Origin: Pedobacter duraquae
Lineage (GTDB): Bacteria > Bacteroidota > Bacteroidia > Sphingobacteriales > Sphingobacteriaceae
NCBI RefSeq assembly: GCF_004362245.1
Contig: NZ_SNWM01000005.1
Coordinates: 62,001-126,000 of the forward strand
Direction of reading: 5' to 3'
DNA length: 64,000 nucleotides
How positions within the stretch are numbered: the stretch's first letter is position 1; each line of letters begins with the position of its first letter. The notes beneath the pieces are model-generated. The model ran no database searches. It was given only the letters and a program-made list of their open reading frames with translations, and was not told where the DNA came from. The translations under genes were made by a program, and so were the position numbers. Positions 60,506-64,000 of this stretch are shown piece by piece.

Positions 60506-63500
60506 ATGAAAAAAAAATTACTCATGTTATTATGGGGCATTATCCTGTTGGCAACACAAGCGTTTGCTCAGCAAGGTAATGTTACAGGGAAGGTCACTTC
60601 TACTGACGGACAGCCTATGCCAGGGGTGTCTGTGCGTGTAAAGGGCACCCAGGTTGTCAGTCAGACAACCACCGCAGGTACCTTCAGCATCGTTGCTAAG
60701 CCGGGCGATGTTTTAACGTTTACTTTTATTGGAATGCTGGCGCAGGATAAGACCGTAGGGTCTGGTGCTGTGAATGTAGTTCTTGCCGAAGATCAGAATG
60801 CATTATCTGAGGTCGTTGTAACGGCAATGGGTATTACCCGTGATAAGAAAGCGATGGGATACTCGGCACAAACATTAAAAGGATCTGATATTGCTACTAC
60901 ACAACGTGACAACTTCTTAAATGCGTTGCAGGGAAGGGTAGCTGGTGCTATCATTACGCCGACTTCGGGTACACCAGGTGCATCATCTTCGATGGTGATT
61001 CGTGGCGGTGTTTCCCTGGATGGAGATAATCAGCCCTTATTCGTTATCGATGGTTTGCCAATCTCAAACAGAACGTTCAGCGATTATAGTTTGGTAGGTC
61101 AGGGTGGTTTTAACAGAACCAACGACTTTGGTAACCGTGCAATGGATATCAATCCAGAAGAAATTGAGTCATTGACAATCTTAAAAGGTCCTGAGGCTGC
61201 GGCTTTATATGGTACGCAAGGTGCATCAGGTGCTGTAGTTATTACCACTAAAAGAGCAAAAGCAGGAACAACACGTGTAACCTATAACAACGCATTCCGT
61301 ATTGAGAATGTATATAAGTTCCCGGAGATTCAGACCGTATATGGTGGTGGTGCCGGTGGTATTTTCGATGAGGAAGTTCGTACGAGAACCTATTTCGGCG
61401 CTAAATATCCAGCTAACCGGACACTGATTGATAATATTGGTAACTTTTACAAAACGGGATTTACACAGAGACACAATGCTTCTGTTGAGGGAGGATCTGA
61501 AAAATTATCTGTAAGATCGGGAATTAGCTATACCGATCAAACCGGAATGATTCCTACAACAGGTTATAAAAAGTTAGACTTCAAAGTGTCAGTAACTTCG
61601 AAGATTAGTGATAAGGTTAGCATGAATGCTTCGATCAACTACATCAATAATCGTACTGATAAAGCCTATAAAGGTGTGGGAAGCGCTATGTTGAGCTCAC
61701 TTTCTTGGCCTTTAGTTGATGACATGCGTAATTATCTGGATGCAAATGGTAATCGCAGAACGATTACAGGAAGTTTATCTGGAGAATTAGATAATCCATA
61801 CTGGTCTCTAAATAAAAACCCTAACTGGGATAAAGTGAATAGGGTATTATCAAATGTAGGAGTAGACTATAAGCCTGCTGATTGGTTTGCACTTTCCGCA
61901 CGAGTTGGTGCTGACGTTTTCGCACAACAGGGTTTGTCAGCCTATCATCCACAGTCATACGACGCAACTAAAACAGGATCAACATTTGTTGGTGGTGGTA
62001 TCAATACCTTCAATGCCAATTCAAGATTGTTTAACAGTGCAGTTGTTGCAACGTTTAGAAAAGACTTTGGTAAATTCAAACCTATTATCCGCATTGGTGG
62101 AGATTTAACGGATGATTCTTATCAAACAAACGCACAGTTTGGAACACGTTTTTATCAGGAAAATTATTACAGCATTAACAATACTGACCCAACTACACAA
62201 CGTGTGACTTTCAATGACGAGTTAAAGCGTAAAGTAGGTGGTTTTGTAAATGCTGAGTTAGGGTATGCTGACTTTCTGTACCTGACTTTAACCGGTCGCC
62301 AGGATTATTCATCTACTCTTCCTGTTAACAACTACAGCTTCTTCTATCCGGCAACCTCATTAAGCTTTGTATTCTCAGAACTTGCACCATTTAAAAAAAT
62401 GAGCTGGTTATCCATGGGTAAATTACGTGCTTCATGGGGACAGTCTGGTAAAGATGCGAGAAATGCTTACGTTACTAAAACCAAACTTGTTGCTCAGGGA
62501 ACAACGGGTGGGGGTTATGCAACGGATGTAACCGCCGGGAATCCTGATCTTGTAGCTGAGTTTACCACATCTAAAGAAGCAGGTTTTGAAATGGGTTTCC
62601 TAAAGAATCGCCTATCAATAGACTTTACATATTACGAGAATGTTTCGGATAAACAAATTACTGCACCACGTTTAAGTTACGGTACTGGAGCTATTCTTGG
62701 TTATATTAACAGTGGTAAAATCAGAAACCGTGGGTTTGAGTTATTAGTTAAAGGTACACCAATCCAAAATGAGAACTTCAGTTGGGATATATCTGCAAAC
62801 GTAGCCCGTACTCGTGGTAACATTCTGAGTTTGCCAGCAGGACAAGACGTATTTTATCTTTCGGATACCTGGCTTACTGATGATGTGAGAGCACAATACA
62901 CTGTTGGATCTTCTATCTCAGCATTTGCGGGACAGAATTATCTCTATAACAATGCCGGTCAGTTATTAATTAACCCAGCAAATGGGATGCCGATTAGGGA
63001 TGCTGTTTTCACACCAATCGGAGATCGTGCACCGGACTTTACTGTGGGTGTAACAAATAGTTTTACGTATAAAAACTTCAATCTTTCGTTCTTGCTTGAT
63101 ATTAGAAAAGGTGGAGATATCTATAATGCAACGGAGCAATATTTGTACGCAAGGGGTTTGTCTAAATTGACGCTCGACAGGGAGGTTCCACGTATCATTC
63201 AAGGCGTATTCAGAGATGGCTTGGAAAATACTGCAAACCCTACAAAAAATAACGTAGTAGTAATTCCTTACATTACAACAAGCTATTATTCGACGTTCTC
63301 CAACACTGCAGATTTCTTGCAGAAGGATGTAAATTGGATCAGGCTGAAAGATGTGACATTGAGTTACAATTTACCAAAGCAGCTTTTTGTAGGAAGCAAA
63401 ACGTTTAAAAGTGTCAATGTATTCGTAACTGGTACAGACTTGCTGATGCTTACAAACTATAATGGTGTAGATCCTCAGGTGAGTGGTTTAAGTGCTGCTG

Positions 63501-63586
63501 CTGGTGGTCTTGGTGGATCCGGTATCGACTTCGGAAACATCGGCTTACCAAGAGCATATAATTTTGGAGTTAGAGTAGGATTTTAA
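60506..63586 (+). CDS. SusC/RagA-family TonB-dependent outer-membrane transporter
   Basis: The 1026-residue protein has a signal peptide (MKKKLLMLLWGIILL to AFAQQ) and a carboxypeptidase-regulatory-like domain (GNVTGKVTSTDGQPMPGVSV, about 23-95). A TonB-box-like stretch (ALSEVVVTAMG), the plug domain (about 120-240, with LQGRVAGAI and LKGPEAAALYG) and a 22-stranded barrel ending in RVGF follow. SusC proteins import glycans or peptides captured by the SusD lipoprotein encoded 11 bases downstream. The ATG at 60506 is chosen for the signal peptide. Its position next to nagB, NagX and DeoR suggests an amino-sugar glycan as substrate. Confidence 0.93.
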   Translation: MKKKLLMLLWGIILLATQAFAQQGNVTGKVTSTDGQPMPGVSVRVKGTQVVSQTTTAGTFSIVAKPGDVLTFTFIGMLAQDKTVGSGAVNVVLAEDQNALSEVVVTAMGITRDKKAMGYSAQTLKGSDIATTQRDNFLNALQGRVAGAIITPTSGTPGASSSMVIRGGVSLDGDNQPLFVIDGLPISNRTFSDYSLVGQGGFNRTNDFGNRAMDINPEEIESLTILKGPEAAALYGTQGASGAVVITTKRAKAGTTRVTYNNAFRIENVYKFPEIQTVYGGGAGGIFDEEVRTRTYFGAKYPANRTLIDNIGNFYKTGFTQRHNASVEGGSEKLSVRSGISYTDQTGMIPTTGYKKLDFKVSVTSKISDKVSMNASINYINNRTDKAYKGVGSAMLSSLSWPLVDDMRNYLDANGNRRTITGSLSGELDNPYWSLNKNPNWDKVNRVLSNVGVDYKPADWFALSARVGADVFAQQGLSAYHPQSYDATKTGSTFVGGGINTFNANSRLFNSAVVATFRKDFGKFKPIIRIGGDLTDDSYQTNAQFGTRFYQENYYSINNTDPTTQRVTFNDELKRKVGGFVNAELGYADFLYLTLTGRQDYSSTLPVNNYSFFYPATSLSFVFSELAPFKKMSWLSMGKLRASWGQSGKDARNAYVTKTKLVAQGTTGGGYATDVTAGNPDLVAEFTTSKEAGFEMGFLKNRLSIDFTYYENVSDKQITAPRLSYGTGAILGYINSGKIRNRGFELLVKGTPIQNENFSWDISANVARTRGNILSLPAGQDVFYLSDTWLTDDVRAQYTVGSSISAFAGQNYLYNNAGQLLINPANGMPIRDAVFTPIGDRAPDFTVGVTNSFTYKNFNLSFLLDIRKGGDIYNATEQYLYARGLSKLTLDREVPRIIQGVFRDGLENTANPTKNNVVVIPYITTSYYSTFSNTADFLQKDVNWIRLKDVTLSYNLPKQLFVGSKTFKSVNVFVTGTDLLMLTNYNGVDPQVSGLSAAAGGLGGSGIDFGNIGLPRAYNFGVRVGF

Positions 63587-63597
63587 TTAAGATCAAG

Positions 63598-64000
63598 ATG
63601 AGAAAGATATATATATTATTTTTTGCCTTCGCACTGATGAGTGCAGCGGGCTGTAAAAAGTATTTGGATATTAACACGGATCCGGCTACGCCACAGGATC
63701 CGGATAGCAAGTCACTGACACCTCCTTTGTTTGCACAAATGGAGCGTGGGATTCAGTATGATTCCAGATATGTTGGTGGAGTAATTCAGTACTTTGGCGG
63801 AGCAGTTAACGTAGGTGAGACCCATGGCTGGATCTCAGGTAGTGATGCAGCAGGTGAAATCTGGAGGACTAACTATTATGGACTCGGTGGAAACCTTAAT
63901 TTAATTATTGATAAGTCAACCAGTCAGCAGGAGTGGAACTATGTTGGTATGGCGCAAGCTATGAAAGCATGGAGCTGGCAGACTACAACTGACTACCATG
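63598..64000 (+). CDS. SusD/RagB-family lipoprotein, truncated by the window edge
   Basis: The first 134 residues are visible. The lipoprotein signal ends MSAAGC, with lipidated Cys19, followed by KKYLDINTDPATPQDP, the usual SusD start. The region YVGGVIQYFGGAV and the later SQQEWNYVGMAQAMKAWSWQ resemble the SusD-like_2 branch. SusD proteins form the lid over SusC and bind the substrate. The frame is open to base 64000, so the protein continues beyond the window. Confidence 0.9.
   Translation, partial: MRKIYILFFAFALMSAAGCKKYLDINTDPATPQDPDSKSLTPPLFAQMERGIQYDSRYVGGVIQYFGGAVNVGETHGWISGSDAAGEIWRTNYYGLGGNLNLIIDKSTSQQEWNYVGMAQAMKAWSWQTTTDYH

Overview
The window comes from a Bacteroidota chromosome, most likely Sphingobacteriaceae and Pedobacter-like. 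This is inferred from a SusC/SusD pair, GldD, paired DUF1800/DUF1501 genes, the futalosine menaquinone genes mqnD/mqnB, -7 boxes of the form TAnnTTTG, near-absence of Shine-Dalgarno sites, and the protein families present. No rRNA, complete insertion sequence, prophage or CRISPR array is visible. Nearly everything is densely packed chromosomal housekeeping and envelope genes with many convergent overlaps of a few bases.

Layout. 1-4967: secreted and envelope proteins (DUF1080 hydrolase, small cytochrome c lipoprotein, beta-barrel protein, GH3 enzyme, thioredoxin-fold protein). 4968-8236: a gene-poor accessory stretch with a truncated MazE-type antitoxin, a WYL regulator with a VOC protein, an Abi_2/HEPN abortive-infection gene and a frameshifted GNAT acetyltransferase. 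8237-14415: an AddAB-type helicase-nuclease pair. 14566-18436: pdhB, tex and an Lrp/AsnC regulator. 18510-18923: a self-contained transcription unit with two tandem, strongly atypical tRNA-like genes. 18926-23276: two overlapping amidohydrolase genes, with degenerate metal sites in one protein and in half of the other. 23935-26917: a trp leader peptide, attenuator and trpE-trpG-trpC. 26940-29688: hflX, rbfA, an M23 peptidase and a membrane protein. 29642-38701: a lipid kinase divergent from an App1-type phosphatase, DUF1501/DUF1800, aat, a SNF2 helicase and a GIN-domain protein. 38754-49966: ALDH7, a TPR protein, comA-like, aroE, gldD, an MBL protein, a LolE-like permease with a TTG start, an NlpE-like lipoprotein, mqnD, mqnB, a PTPS/QueD protein, folE and fabD. 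50016-56353: a large NtrY-like kinase, a coiled-coil protein and a GHL10 hydrolase. 56388-64000: an amino-sugar locus (HGSNAT-like acyltransferase, NagB fused to a PIG-L domain, DeoR regulator) divergent from susC and a susD cut by the window edge.

The most unusual item is the tandem tRNA-like pair at 18589-18863. Both copies fold as type II cloverleaves with oversized variable arms (38 and 72 nt) and carry GTC at the anticodon position. They differ by compensatory base changes in the acceptor stem and the variable-arm stem. They are framed by a good promoter and a strong terminator. The trp attenuator, the degenerate amidohydrolases, the phosphosulfolactate synthase homologue and the amino-sugar locus are the next most interesting. 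All functional statements come from motif reading and family knowledge; no search was run.
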